A DNA stretch of 64,000 nucleotides from CAXBDP01 sp964598395. GTDB lineage: Bacteria; Bacteroidota; Bacteroidia; Cytophagales; Cyclobacteriaceae. Shown here piece after piece: positions 8,261-17,465 of this stretch. Under the pieces are notes generated by a model. It had not been told where the DNA came from. It saw only the letters and a program-made list of their open reading frames with translations, and ran no database searches. Position numbers and translations under genes: made by a program. The stretch is from positions 5,513 to 69,512 of the forward strand of contig CAZRBW010000009.1 of the NCBI GenBank assembly GCA_964598395.1. The letters are read 5' to 3'. The first letter of the stretch is position 1; the number at the start of each line of letters is the position of its first letter.

Positions 8261-9487
8261 TTAATACCGCGCTGCCAAAAGCAAACTCAAATCTTTAAAT
8301 CTCATATTGAATTTTTGCGCTAATGGCTCATTGGTAAGTGTACCTTTATAAATGTAAATACCTTTCATAAACCACTTATGCGTATGAATGAATTCATTAA
8401 TTCCACCATTGTCAGCCGCTTGTAATAGAATGGGTGCGAATATATTGCTTATCACAGTTGTTGCTGTTCTGGCTACTCTAGATGCGATATTTGGAACGCA
8501 ATAGTGGATCACTCCATGCTTTACAAAAACTGGTTTTTCATGGGTTGTAAGTTCGGATGTTTCTACACAGCCACCTTGGTCTATTCCTACATCTATCATG
8601 ATCGAACCGGACTTCATACTTGCAATCATTTCTTCAGTAATCACGATTCTGTTTCTCCCTTTTTCGGCTCTTAATGCAGCAACTACAATATCAGCTTCCC
8701 TCAAGGCTTTCCCTAAATTGATTGAATCAATAGTTGAGGTAGAAATACCTTGTCCCAGCAGATGCCTGATGCGTCTCAGCTTATATAAATGATTATCAAA
8801 AACTCTAATTTCCGCACCAAGTCCTAATGCTGCTCTTGCGGCAAATTCACCTACAGTACCTGCTCCAATTATTAGTACATTAGTTGGTGGCACACCAGTG
8901 ATTCCGCCTACTATAATTCCTTGCCCGCTTTTCACATTACTCAAATATTCGGATGCAATAAGCATAGACATACTGCCCGCTATTTCAGACATCGCTCTTA
9001 CTAGAGGCATTCCACCTACTTTGTCTTGAATCAGTTCATAGGCAATAGCTGTAATCCGTTTTTGAGAAAGAGCTTCAAGATAATTTGCACTGAGATTTCC
9101 CATTTGCATTGCAGAAATAAGGGTGCCTCCTTGCTGCATCAATTCTATTTCTGGCAAAGTAGGAGGTTCTACTTTTAAAACAACTTCTGCTTCGAAAGCC
9201 TCTTTAGCGGAATAAACTATTTGTGCTCCAGCATCACTGTATTCTCTGTCCGAAAACTTAGCGGTGAGTCCTGCTCCAGTTTCGAATACAATTCTGTGAC
9301 CATTTAAGGTCAACACTTTAACTCCTTCTGGAGTCAGCGCCACTCGATTTTCTTGCAGTGCCGTTTCTCTTGGAATACCTATTACAAGTTTTCCTTTTTG
9401 AAGCTTAACTTCCAAAAGTTTTTCTTGCGTAATATAACTTTCACTTGGAGTGAAAATACCTGGGCTTTTGGTGCTCTTCTCAGTCAT
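8261..9487 (-). CDS. ald: Alanine dehydrogenase-like protein (AlaDH/PNT family)
   Basis: A 408-residue NAD(P)-dependent dehydrogenase. The catalytic domain contains VGIPRE-like IGIPRETALQENRVALTPEGV, and the Rossmann domain has VLIIGAGTVGEFAAR. IDVGIDQGGC carries the active-site Asp and LKVEPP the active-site Lys (Lys105). About 35 extra N-terminal residues precede the conserved start. The His of classical Ald (in FLHLA) aligns with Gln128 (AMQMG), so true alanine dehydrogenase activity is uncertain. It overlaps tsaE by 8 nt and is the last gene of porX-tsaE-ald, an order I recall from other Bacteroidota. Confidence 0.85.
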   Translation of the reverse strand: MTEKSTKSPGIFTPSESYITQEKLLEVKLQKGKLVIGIPRETALQENRVALTPEGVKVLTLNGHRIVFETGAGLTAKFSDREYSDAGAQIVYSAKEAFEAEVVLKVEPPTLPEIELMQQGGTLISAMQMGNLSANYLEALSQKRITAIAYELIQDKVGGMPLVRAMSEIAGSMSMLIASEYLSNVKSGQGIIVGGITGVPPTNVLIIGAGTVGEFAARAALGLGAEIRVFDNHLYKLRRIRHLLGQGISTSTIDSINLGKALREADIVVAALRAEKGRNRIVITEEMIASMKSGSIMIDVGIDQGGCVETSELTTHEKPVFVKHGVIHYCVPNIASRVARTATTVISNIFAPILLQAADNGGINEFIHTHKWFMKGIYIYKGTLTNEPLAQKFNMRFKDLSLLLAARY

Positions 9488-9905
9488 TTTGGGTTAAGGT
9501 TATGATTCGACTGTCATCATCATCATTTACCAGAATGTCTATCCTCCAATGAGGAGTGTCAATCAGTTCTATCACTAAAGATGACCATTCAATTAGGCAC
9601 AAGTCTCCGGAGTACAAATATTCCTCAAATCCGATGTCCTTTGCCTCTTCAAGATTTTTGATGCGATAGAAATCGAAGTGATAGATTGGTTCTCCTGCTC
9701 CATTTTCATATTCGTTTACAATCGAAAATGTGGGGCTATTTACTGTATCTTTTACTCCTAGCTTTTTGCAAAGTGCTTTTACAAGAGTAGTTTTTCCCGC
9801 TCCCATTTGACCTTCGATGAGCCAAACTCCCTTAGAACCAATATGATTAATGATTTCGAGAGCGGTCTTTTCCAGCTCAGTCAAATCCCTACAAATAATC
9901 TTCAA
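9480..9905 (-). CDS. tsaE: tRNA t6A37 biosynthesis ATPase TsaE
   Basis: A 141-residue P-loop protein with Walker A GQMGAGKTTLVKAL, the conserved SPTFSIVNEYE segment and HFDFYRI, all hallmarks of TsaE (YjeE). It partners with TsaB and TsaD in forming threonylcarbamoyladenosine at position 37 of ANN-decoding tRNAs in the cytoplasm. Length is normal for the family. It starts 13 nt after porX and its 3' end overlaps ald by 8 nt, so the three are cotranscribed. Confidence 0.95.
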   Translation of the reverse strand: MKIICRDLTELEKTALEIINHIGSKGVWLIEGQMGAGKTTLVKALCKKLGVKDTVNSPTFSIVNEYENGAGEPIYHFDFYRIKNLEEAKDIGFEEYLYSGDLCLIEWSSLVIELIDTPHWRIDILVNDDDDSRIITLTQND

Positions 9906-9918
9906 ATTCGAATTGTGT

Positions 9919-11478
9919 CTATTTTTTCGAAGATAAAGAAATAACAGGAATTATCATTTCTTCTAGCGAAATTCCTCCGTGTTGGAATGTGTCCTTATAG
10001 TAATTGACGTAGTAATTGTAATTATTTGGATAAGCGAAAAAATAGTCAGAAGTAGCAAAAGCATAGGTAGTAGAAATATTCATTTTTGGCAAGTGAAAAT
10101 CATCTGGTCTCTGTACAGCAATCACTTTGTCGCTTTTGTCATAGCCAAGATTTTTGCCTTGTTTGTATCGCAAGTTGGTGTTTGTGTTTTTATCACCAAT
10201 GATTTTATAAGGCTTTTTCACGCGAATAGTCCCATGATCCGTAGTAATTATTAATTTGTGCCCCTTTTCGGAAATCCTTTTCAAAGCCTCCAAAAGCGGT
10301 GAATGCTCAAACCAAGATAGCGTAAGTGAGCGATAAGCAGACTCATCCGCAGCCAATTCTCTAATCATCTGCAAGTCGGTGCGGGCATGCGAAAGCATAT
10401 CCACAAAATTGAAAACCAGCACATTGAGATCATTATTATAGAGATTGTTGAATTGGTCGAGTAATTGACGGCCTTGATTTACGTGAACAATTTTATTATA
10501 GCTCATTTTGATATTGAGCTTTTCTCGTTTCAATTGCTCTGCAAGGAATGCTTCTTCATTCATATTTTTACCATCTTCCTCACCTTCACCTACCCATAGG
10601 TTCGGATGCTTTTTCTCCATCTCCAATGGCAATAATCCAGAGAAAATAGAATTGCGGCTATATGCGGTAGTTGTAGGTAAAATGGAATAATAAGAGCTCT
10701 CTTCGTCTATGTTGAAATACTGAGAAATTACTGGCTCAATTACCTTCCATTGGTCGTACCTGAGATTATCTATCACAATAAAGAATAGCGGCTCACCTGG
10801 CATAAGTTTAGGAAAAACTACCTCCCGCATCAGCTTGTGAGATAGTAAAGGCTTATCAGTATTTTTTTCGTCTAACCAGTCCGCGTAGTTTTCTTTTATA
10901 TACTTGGTAAACTTTGAATTTGCTTCATCCTTCTGCATTTCAAGGACTTCAGCCATTCCTTTATTTTCTGTTTTGTCAATTTCTAATTCCCAATAGACAA
11001 GCTTTTTGTAAATATCTGCCCACTCCTCTGGATCCAAATGATCATCGAAAGCCATACTTAGGTTTCGGAAATCTTGTTGATAACCCATATTGGTTTTTTC
11101 GCTGACCAATCTTTTATTCTCAAGAATTTTCTTTGCCGAAAGCAATATCTGACTTGGATTAAGTGGCTTTATCAAATAGTCTGCAATCTTTGATCCGATG
11201 GCTTCCTCCATGATAGACTCCTCTTCAGACTTGGTGATCATCACCACAGGAAGAGATGGTCTCATATTTTTAAGATAGGTAAGTGTCTCTAATCCAGACA
11301 TACCTGGCATATTTTCGTCCAAAAAGACAAGATCGAAGTTTTGCTTTTCGACTAATGCCAGTGCGTCGGAGCCGCTATTTACCGGTGTAATGTCATAGCC
11401 TTTGGCAGTTAAAAAAAGGATGTGGGGTTTCAGAAGGTCTATCTCGTCATCTGCCCACAAAATATTATATCTTTGCAT
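9919..11478 (-). CDS. porX: PorX, type IX secretion response regulator with PglZ domain
   Basis: A 519-residue protein with an N-terminal receiver domain (Asp10/Asp11, phosphoacceptor Asp54 in VFLDENMPG, Thr and Lys in the usual places) and a C-terminal PglZ/alkaline-phosphatase-fold domain (FVIDNLRYDQW, ILPTTTAYSRNS, ITTDHGTIRV). This architecture is PorX, which works with the kinase PorY and an ECF sigma factor to control type IX secretion and gliding genes, and whose PglZ domain is reported to hydrolyse nucleotide signals. PorY is not in this window. It is divergent from an HD-domain hydrolase gene, with 52 nt between the starts. Confidence 0.94.
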   Translation of the reverse strand: MQRYNILWADDEIDLLKPHILFLTAKGYDITPVNSGSDALALVEKQNFDLVFLDENMPGMSGLETLTYLKNMRPSLPVVMITKSEEESIMEEAIGSKIADYLIKPLNPSQILLSAKKILENKRLVSEKTNMGYQQDFRNLSMAFDDHLDPEEWADIYKKLVYWELEIDKTENKGMAEVLEMQKDEANSKFTKYIKENYADWLDEKNTDKPLLSHKLMREVVFPKLMPGEPLFFIVIDNLRYDQWKVIEPVISQYFNIDEESSYYSILPTTTAYSRNSIFSGLLPLEMEKKHPNLWVGEGEEDGKNMNEEAFLAEQLKREKLNIKMSYNKIVHVNQGRQLLDQFNNLYNNDLNVLVFNFVDMLSHARTDLQMIRELAADESAYRSLTLSWFEHSPLLEALKRISEKGHKLIITTDHGTIRVKKPYKIIGDKNTNTNLRYKQGKNLGYDKSDKVIAVQRPDDFHLPKMNISTTYAFATSDYFFAYPNNYNYYVNYYKDTFQHGGISLEEMIIPVISLSSKK

Positions 11479-11530
11479 AGTTGTTTACTAAGTCCCAATT
11501 TACATTAAAACCCTTAATTCGGGCTCCAAT

Positions 11531-12757
11531 TTGAATAAGAAAAAAATTTTTAATGACCCTGTCTATGGATTTATTTCCATTCCCAGCGAATTGATTTTTG
11601 ATATTATCGAACATCCTTTCTTCCAACGGTTACGCAGGATTAAGCAACTCGGTTTAACCGACTATGTATATCCCGGCGCATTGCATACTAGATTTCATCA
11701 TGCAATTGGTGCTATGCACCTGATGAAGATCACGTTGGATAATCTCAGGGATAAAGGAAATGAAATTAGTGATAAAGAATATGAGGCGGCTTTAATTGCG
11801 ATTTTACTGCACGACATCGGACATGGGCCGTTTTCGCATGCACTGGAGTTTAGCCTACTCAAAAATATAAGGCACGAATTATTATCCTCCCTGTTAATAA
11901 ATGAACTCAATTCTCAATTTGGTGGAGCCTTAGATTTGGCTGTAAAGATTTTCAACAATCAATATGAGCGCACTTTTTTCAATCAGCTAGTTGCGAGCCA
12001 ATTAGATATCGATAGGCTAGATTACTTAAAAAGGGATAGCTTCTTTACGGGCGTTTCGGAAGGCACAATTGGTGCAGAGAGAATTATAAAGCTACTTGAT
12101 GTACGGAATGATCAATTGCTGGTGGAAGAAAAAGGTATTTACAGTATTGAGAATTTTTTGAATGCGCGAAGACTTATGTATTGGCAAGTCTATTTACACA
12201 AAACTTCAGTAAGTGCAGAAAGAATGCTGATTAGCTTGATAAATAGAGCCAAATATCTTTGTGAACAGGGAGTGGAATTAATTGCAAGTGAAAGTTTGTT
12301 GGTGTTCTTAAAATCAAATGTATCTCAAAAAGACTTTGAAAGTCAGCCAAATTACTTGCATAATTTTGCCAATTTAGATGATTTTGACATATGGGGAGCT
12401 ATTAAGATGTGGCAATCTCATGAAGATAAAATCCTTAACACATTGTCAAACTGTCTTTTACAGCGTAAGCTTTTTAAGGTAAAACTATCCAATGAAGAAT
12501 TCAGTCAGGATCAAAAACTGGAAATCAAATCAAAATTGGAGAATGATCTTGGCATAGCTAAGGAGAATATTAAGTACTTTTTCGATGAAGGAAGCATTAG
12601 TAATTCAGCGTATTTATCTCAACAAAGAATTTATATTTTAACTAAAAAGGGAAATATTATAGATATTGCCGATGCAGCAGATTTACCTAATATCCAAGCG
12701 CTGAGTAAAATCGTAAAGAAAAACTATATCTGCTGGGCGAAAAACATAACTTTGTAA
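11531..12757 (+). CDS. HD-domain phosphohydrolase
   Basis: A 408-residue protein of the HD superfamily of dNTPase-like phosphohydrolases. Metal ligands are seen in HTRFHHAIG (first His) and LLHDIGHGPFSH (HD pair and downstream His). The gene starts with TTG: no ATG lies between the upstream in-frame stop at 11489 and the conserved MNKKKIFNDPVYGFI beginning, so TTG at 11531 is the only sensible start. The family is related to SAMHD1-like and YdhJ-like enzymes; the nucleotide substrate is unknown. It precedes the lipid A genes by 73 nt on the same strand. Confidence 0.9.
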   Translation: MNKKKIFNDPVYGFISIPSELIFDIIEHPFFQRLRRIKQLGLTDYVYPGALHTRFHHAIGAMHLMKITLDNLRDKGNEISDKEYEAALIAILLHDIGHGPFSHALEFSLLKNIRHELLSSLLINELNSQFGGALDLAVKIFNNQYERTFFNQLVASQLDIDRLDYLKRDSFFTGVSEGTIGAERIIKLLDVRNDQLLVEEKGIYSIENFLNARRLMYWQVYLHKTSVSAERMLISLINRAKYLCEQGVELIASESLLVFLKSNVSQKDFESQPNYLHNFANLDDFDIWGAIKMWQSHEDKILNTLSNCLLQRKLFKVKLSNEEFSQDQKLEIKSKLENDLGIAKENIKYFFDEGSISNSAYLSQQRIYILTKKGNIIDIADAADLPNIQALSKIVKKNYICWAKNITL

Positions 12758-12830
12758 AAATTGAACATTCAAGATTGTCGTTTTTAATCAACTATTTGAA
12801 CAGCAGTCAATTACATAAAACACGCTTACT

Positions 12831-13856
12831 ATGAAAATAAGTGTTGAACAAATTGCCTTTTTAATTTCCGGAATAGTGGAAGGTAATTCACAAGCAACAA
12901 TCCATACAGCAGGCAAAATAGAAAATGCCAAAGAAGGTGAAATTGCTTTTTATGCTAATCCTAAGTATGAAGAATATATCTATAGCACCAAGGCTTCAGC
13001 GGTCATAGTTAATCATAATTTCAAACCTAAAAAACCAATAAACACCACATTAATCAGGGTTGACGATCCTTACTCTGCTTTCTCCAAATTATTAGAGGAG
13101 TACCAGAAGATGATCAAAGAAGAGAAAAATGGTGTTGAGCACCCCTCATTTGTAGGAATCGGAACAAATATTGGCGACGGCATATTTAGAGGAGCATTTT
13201 CTTACATTGGGCATCATTGCAATATTGGCTCAGGAGTAAAGATATATCCACAAGTTTGGATTGGAGAAAATGTAAGCGTTGGTGATAATACGACTATATT
13301 TGCGGGGGCGAAGATTTATCCTGGTTCTGTGATAGGAGCTAATTGCGTAATACATGCTGGGGCGGTAATTGGTAGCGATGGATTCGGTTTTGCTCCTCAA
13401 GCAGATGGCACCTACAAAACCATCCCACAGCTAGGCAATGTGATTTTGGAAGACAATGTATCTATTGGAGCAAATACTACTATAGACTGTGCTACCACTG
13501 GCTCAACTATAATTCGCAAAGGCACGAAGCTAGATAATTTAGTAATGGTAGCCCACAATGTGGAAATTGGGGCTAATACAGTAATAGCTGCGCAAGCCGG
13601 GATATCAGGATCTACCAAATTAGGCAACAATTGCGTACTTGGTGGCCAAGTAGGTATTGCTGGGCATTTACATATTGCAGGAAAAACATCTTTTGCTGCG
13701 CAATCAGGTATGATGAAAAATGTAGAGGATGAAAATACCGTCTGGTTAGGCTCACCAGCCTTTGAGCATAAGCAATATTTGCGATCCTATACAATTTTCC
13801 GAAATTTACCAGATCTTAAAGAACGAATCACCAAACTTGAAAAGGGTGATAAATAA
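12831..13856 (+). CDS. lpxD: UDP-3-O-acylglucosamine N-acyltransferase LpxD
   Basis: A 341-residue trimeric acyltransferase that adds the N-linked hydroxyacyl chain in lipid A biosynthesis. The N-terminal uridine-binding domain is followed by a left-handed beta-helix of hexapeptide repeats (about residues 105-310). The catalytic His lies in VMVAHNVEIG, and IGSDGFGFAPQADG is the conserved LpxD loop. Length is normal. It leads the order lpxD-lpxC/fabZ-lpxA, with 24 nt to the next gene, so the lipid A genes form one operon. Confidence 0.95.
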   Translation: MKISVEQIAFLISGIVEGNSQATIHTAGKIENAKEGEIAFYANPKYEEYIYSTKASAVIVNHNFKPKKPINTTLIRVDDPYSAFSKLLEEYQKMIKEEKNGVEHPSFVGIGTNIGDGIFRGAFSYIGHHCNIGSGVKIYPQVWIGENVSVGDNTTIFAGAKIYPGSVIGANCVIHAGAVIGSDGFGFAPQADGTYKTIPQLGNVILEDNVSIGANTTIDCATTGSTIIRKGTKLDNLVMVAHNVEIGANTVIAAQAGISGSTKLGNNCVLGGQVGIAGHLHIAGKTSFAAQSGMMKNVEDENTVWLGSPAFEHKQYLRSYTIFRNLPDLKERITKLEKGDK

Positions 13857-13880
13857 TTCCCATCGGTTGAGAACTATATA

Positions 13881-15275
13881 ATGAACGTAAAACAACACAC
13901 CATAAAAGAATCTGTAAGTGTAGAGGGCGTAGGTCTTCATACAGGCTTATCCTGCACAATGACCTTTATTCCAGCACCTACTAACCATGGGATTAAATTC
14001 CAGCGGGTAGATTTGCCAGAAAAGCCAATAATAGACGCAGATGTAGATAATGTTGTTGATCTATCTAGAGGCACCACTATAGAACAACATGGAGCAAGAG
14101 TTGGTACAATTGAACATACGTTAGCCGCATTAGTAGGCCTACAAATCGATAATGTATTAATTGAAATCAACGCACCGGAAGCTCCCATAATGGATGGGAG
14201 TTCAAGAATGTTCGTTGAGGCAATCAACAAAGTGGGTACTCAAGAACAAAGCGCATTAAGGAATTTTCTTGAAGTAGACGAAGGTATTTTCTTTAGAGAT
14301 CCTTCTCGGCAGGTAGAGATTGCAGCCTTACCTCTCGATAGTTATCGTGTAACCGTAATGGTAGATTATAACTCTCCAGTACTTGGTTCGCAGCATGCTA
14401 GCTTAAATGATATCACTGAATTTGCAAACGAGATTGCTTCAAGCCGTACGTTCTGTTTTTTGCATGAATTAGAGATGCTTCACAAAAATAATCTTGTACG
14501 TGGTGGCGACCTCAATAATGCAATTGTAATTGTAGATAGAGTGGTAGAGGATCACGAATTAGTAAATTTGGCGAAGCTTTTTAATAAGCCTAAAATTGAA
14601 GTAAAGAAGGAAGGTATTTTAAATAATATTGACCTAAGACATAAAAACGAGCCCGCAAGACACAAATTACTAGACGTAATGGGTGATTTGGCTTTGGTAG
14701 GAAGACCTATAAAAGCCCAAATATTAGCAGCTCGCCCTGGGCATGCCGCCAATGTAGCATTTGCAAAAAAACTAAAGCGTATGGGAGAAAATGCGGGAGG
14801 TAAAAAAGCGCCTAAATATGATCCATCCCTCCCGCCTGTGATGGATATTGCAGCTATTAGCAGAACCTTAAAACACCGATACCCATTTGCCTTGCTAGAC
14901 AAAGTAATTCATTTGGATGCAACATCTGTAACGGGAGTGAAAAATGTAACTATCAATGAGCCATTTTTCCAAGGGCATTTTCCAGATAACCCAGTAATGC
15001 CTGGCGTATTACAAGTGGAAGCTATGGCGCAAACAGGTGGTATCTTAGTATTATCTACCGTACCAGATCCCGATAATTATTGGACATACTTCCTATCTAT
15101 AGATAGCTGCAAATTCAGAAAAATGGTGATTCCTGGAGATACAATAATTTTCCATTGCAAGCTATTGGATCCAATCAAAAGAGGTATAGCTCGCATGCAG
15201 GGCATGGCCTATGTAGGAAAAACGCTCGTTTGCGAATCAATAATGACTGCAAGAATTGTAAAGAAAGACCAATGA
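13881..15275 (+). CDS. lpxC/fabZ: Bifunctional LpxC deacetylase / FabZ dehydratase fusion
   Basis: A 464-residue fusion common in Bacteroidota. Residues 1-300 are the Zn-dependent UDP-3-O-acyl-GlcNAc deacetylase LpxC: EHTLAALVG, HKLLDVMGDLAL and the catalytic His in RPGHAANV. Residues about 320-464 are the hotdog-fold 3-hydroxyacyl-ACP dehydratase FabZ, with RYPFALLDKV, the catalytic His in FQGHFPDNPVMPG and Glu in VEAMAQ. The two share the 3-hydroxyacyl-ACP supply. The linker (about 304-318) carries two GCGGGAGG copies in opposite orientation, giving an 8-bp hairpin. The last four bases overlap lpxA as ATGA. Confidence 0.96.
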   Translation: MNVKQHTIKESVSVEGVGLHTGLSCTMTFIPAPTNHGIKFQRVDLPEKPIIDADVDNVVDLSRGTTIEQHGARVGTIEHTLAALVGLQIDNVLIEINAPEAPIMDGSSRMFVEAINKVGTQEQSALRNFLEVDEGIFFRDPSRQVEIAALPLDSYRVTVMVDYNSPVLGSQHASLNDITEFANEIASSRTFCFLHELEMLHKNNLVRGGDLNNAIVIVDRVVEDHELVNLAKLFNKPKIEVKKEGILNNIDLRHKNEPARHKLLDVMGDLALVGRPIKAQILAARPGHAANVAFAKKLKRMGENAGGKKAPKYDPSLPPVMDIAAISRTLKHRYPFALLDKVIHLDATSVTGVKNVTINEPFFQGHFPDNPVMPGVLQVEAMAQTGGILVLSTVPDPDNYWTYFLSIDSCKFRKMVIPGDTIIFHCKLLDPIKRGIARMQGMAYVGKTLVCESIMTARIVKKDQ

Positions 15276-16051
15276 TCCATCCATTAGCATCAGTAGACCC
15301 AAATGCGAAAATTGCTGAAAATGTTAGCATTGGACCATTTACCACCATTCATGGCGATGTAGAAATAGGTGAAGGAGCATGGATTAGCTCGAATGTCACT
15401 ATTTTTAACGGCGCAAGAATAGGCCGAAACTGTAAAATATACCCAGGTGCTGTGATTGCCTCTACACCTCAAGATTTGAAATTTGACGGAGAAGAAACCT
15501 ATGTGAAAATAGGTGACAATACTGATATCCGCGAATGCGTAACCATAAGCCGAGGCACCAAAGATCGATTCGAAACAGTGATTGGCTCCAATTGCTTATT
15601 GATGGCTTACGTACATATAGCTCATGATTGCATTGTTGGAGATAATTGTATTCTAGCTAATGCCGTTCAACTTGCTGGGCACGTGATTATTGATGACTTT
15701 GCTATCGTTGGTGGAGTTAGTGCTGTTCACCAATTTGTTAAAATAGGTGCTCATTCTATGGTGTCGGGCGGGAGCTTAGTGAGAAAAGATGTGCCACCTT
15801 ATATTAAAGCAGGGCGTGAACCACTAAGCTATGCAGGCATCAATTCAATCGGATTAAGAAGAAGAGGCTTTAGTAATGAAACCATTAATGAAATTCAGGA
15901 GATTTACAGATTCTTATTCTTAAAGGGACTAAATAATTCAAAAGCATTAGAAGCTGTTGAAACAGAATTACCAGCCTCTCGCGAAAGAGATTTAATAATT
16001 ACTTTTTTCAGAGAATCTGACAGAGGGATCATGAAAGGTTATTCCAAATAA
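15272..16051 (+). CDS. lpxA: UDP-N-acetylglucosamine O-acyltransferase LpxA
   Basis: A 259-residue left-handed beta-helix acyltransferase for the first step of lipid A synthesis. The catalytic His is in YVHIAHDCIVGDN; the C-terminal helical part (GLRRRGFSNETINEI...) is the usual LpxA tail. The ATG at 15272 overlaps the lpxC/fabZ stop (ATGA), which suggests translational coupling; a longer open frame starting at 15155 lies inside the upstream gene and was rejected. The family start MIHPLASVDPNAKI confirms the choice. Confidence 0.96.
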   Translation: MIHPLASVDPNAKIAENVSIGPFTTIHGDVEIGEGAWISSNVTIFNGARIGRNCKIYPGAVIASTPQDLKFDGEETYVKIGDNTDIRECVTISRGTKDRFETVIGSNCLLMAYVHIAHDCIVGDNCILANAVQLAGHVIIDDFAIVGGVSAVHQFVKIGAHSMVSGGSLVRKDVPPYIKAGREPLSYAGINSIGLRRRGFSNETINEIQEIYRFLFLKGLNNSKALEAVETELPASRERDLIITFFRESDRGIMKGYSK

Positions 16052-16062
16052 GCTGATTTTTA

Positions 16063-16686
16063 ATGCAAATCCATTTAACTGATCTAAGCAAAAGATTCAA
16101 CCGAGAATGGATTTTCCATGAATTGAATTATACATTTCTGTCCAATAAAATCTACGGGATAGTAGGGCCAAATGGAAGCGGCAAATCTACCCTAATACGA
16201 ATTATCTCAGGTCAGATGCCATTTACAAGTGGAGAGGTTACTTATTCATCAAATGGTAGGGAACTTCCAGTGGAAAGTATTTACAGAAATATTTCAATTG
16301 CAGCACCTTACATGGAACTAATCGAAGAGCTAACTTTGGAAGAAATTTGGAAATTCCACTTCAAGTTCAAAAAAGGCCCTTTAGTAAATGACACTGACCA
16401 AGTAATACAAACCTTGGGCTTGGAAAAAGGAAGAGGAAAAGCCATAAAAAACTACTCTTCAGGAATGAAACAACGACTAAAGTTAGGGCTGGCATTTTTC
16501 TCTGACACAGAGTTACTTTTATTAGATGAGCCAACTAGTAATTTGGATGAAAGTGGGATGGTGATGTATTTGGGGCTAATTGAAAATTGGAAACGTAACA
16601 GAACCATACTAATAGGCTCGAACCAAACCCAAGAGTACCAAATGTGCGATGGGAAGTTGGACGTAATGGAATTCAGAAAGAAATAG
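16063..16686 (+). CDS. ABC transporter ATP-binding protein
   Basis: A 207-residue single ATPase cassette: Walker A GPNGSGKSTLIR, signature YSSGMKQRLKL, Walker B LLLLDEPTSNLD. It starts 11 nt after lpxA, so it is part of the lipid A operon transcript. No permease gene accompanies it in the window. Its position suggests a link to envelope assembly, but that is inference; the cassette is of the CcmA/exporter type with a degenerate His loop (LIGSNQTQE in place of a clear TH). Confidence 0.8.
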   Translation: MQIHLTDLSKRFNREWIFHELNYTFLSNKIYGIVGPNGSGKSTLIRIISGQMPFTSGEVTYSSNGRELPVESIYRNISIAAPYMELIEELTLEEIWKFHFKFKKGPLVNDTDQVIQTLGLEKGRGKAIKNYSSGMKQRLKLGLAFFSDTELLLLDEPTSNLDESGMVMYLGLIENWKRNRTILIGSNQTQEYQMCDGKLDVMEFRKK

Positions 16687-16763
16687 AAGCTGAAAAACTT
16701 ATCAAAATCCAGAACGTTTGTTAATTTGTGTCTTTAATTTTAAAAGGTAAAAACTTGATCAAA

Positions 16764-16889
16764 ATGAAAAATAAATTAACACTCCTACTTTTACTAATAG
16801 CATTAAGTCTCTCAGTTTCGAGCTGTAGTTGGGCTGGAAGTAGCGAAAATACAGGACCAAAACCCGTGGAACCAGCTCCGCAAATTTAA
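16764..16889 (+). CDS. Small lipoprotein, 41 residues
   Basis: A very short gene: MKNKLTLLLLLIALSLSVSS then Cys and a 20-residue tail rich in Ser, Pro and Asn. It has a basic start, a hydrophobic helix and a lipobox-like VSSC, so it should be exported and lipidated at Cys21. It resembles the lipid-anchored small proteins often seen in Bacteroidota. No homologue is recognised. It lies between the ABC ATPase and a second lipoprotein gene; the ATG is the only start in the frame. Confidence 0.6.
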   Translation: MKNKLTLLLLLIALSLSVSSCSWAGSSENTGPKPVEPAPQI

Positions 16890-16974
16890 TCCTCTACAAA
16901 AATTTTCAATAAACATCCATCTATTAGGAATTATTTATTGAATTGTGCTTTATTTATACCTTCAAAATATAAAA

Positions 16975-17460
16975 ATGAAAAATAATAATTGGTTCCGCTT
17001 TTTTGTCCTTCTTTTATCAGTGGCAATACTTTCATCTTGTGGAGGTGGAGGCAGTTCGGATCCAGATCCTACACCTCAACCTACTGCTGAGGAGCTACAG
17101 GTGGCTAAGCTCGCAGGAACTAGTGCCAAAACTTGGACAGCTACTTCCATTACATTCAACGGAGCACCATCTGTTACATACAGTAATCCATCTGCATTTT
17201 CGATTACATTCCGAACCGCAAGAACTTACAGTACAAATACAGGGTCACCGGTATTCCAAAGTTCAGGAAGTTGGGCATTTAACAATGCTAATCTCAATTC
17301 GCTGATTTTTGATGCAAGCCAAAACAAAATTGGGACGATTTCGGGCCTGAATGCTGCGGGCACTCAAATGACGATTACTATCGACTATGAACTTACAAGT
17401 ACAAGCGGGAGGATAGAGGCTATTAATGGCAGATACGTCTTTACCCTCACTTCAAATTAA
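16975..17460 (+). CDS. Lipoprotein with Gly-rich linker, function unknown
   Basis: A 161-residue lipoprotein. The start at 16975 (MKNNNWFRFFVLLL) was chosen over an upstream in-frame codon because it gives a proper signal with lipobox LSSC. After the Cys come GGGGSS and a Pro/Asp-rich linker, as in surface-exported Bacteroidota lipoproteins. The folded part (about 40-161) is beta-rich, resembling lipocalin-like/DUF-type lipoproteins with a KTWTATSITFNG segment. A GCGGGAGG octamer encodes Ser-Gly-Arg near the end. It ends 5 nt from convergent mutS2. Confidence 0.75.
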   Translation: MKNNNWFRFFVLLLSVAILSSCGGGGSSDPDPTPQPTAEELQVAKLAGTSAKTWTATSITFNGAPSVTYSNPSAFSITFRTARTYSTNTGSPVFQSSGSWAFNNANLNSLIFDASQNKIGTISGLNAAGTQMTITIDYELTSTSGRIEAINGRYVFTLTSN

Positions 17461-17465
17461 TCAGT

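Noticed and set aside
15769..15776. GCGGGAGC, and ACGGGAGG near 27955, as further copies of the octamer
   Set aside because: Each has one mismatch; only exact copies were counted.
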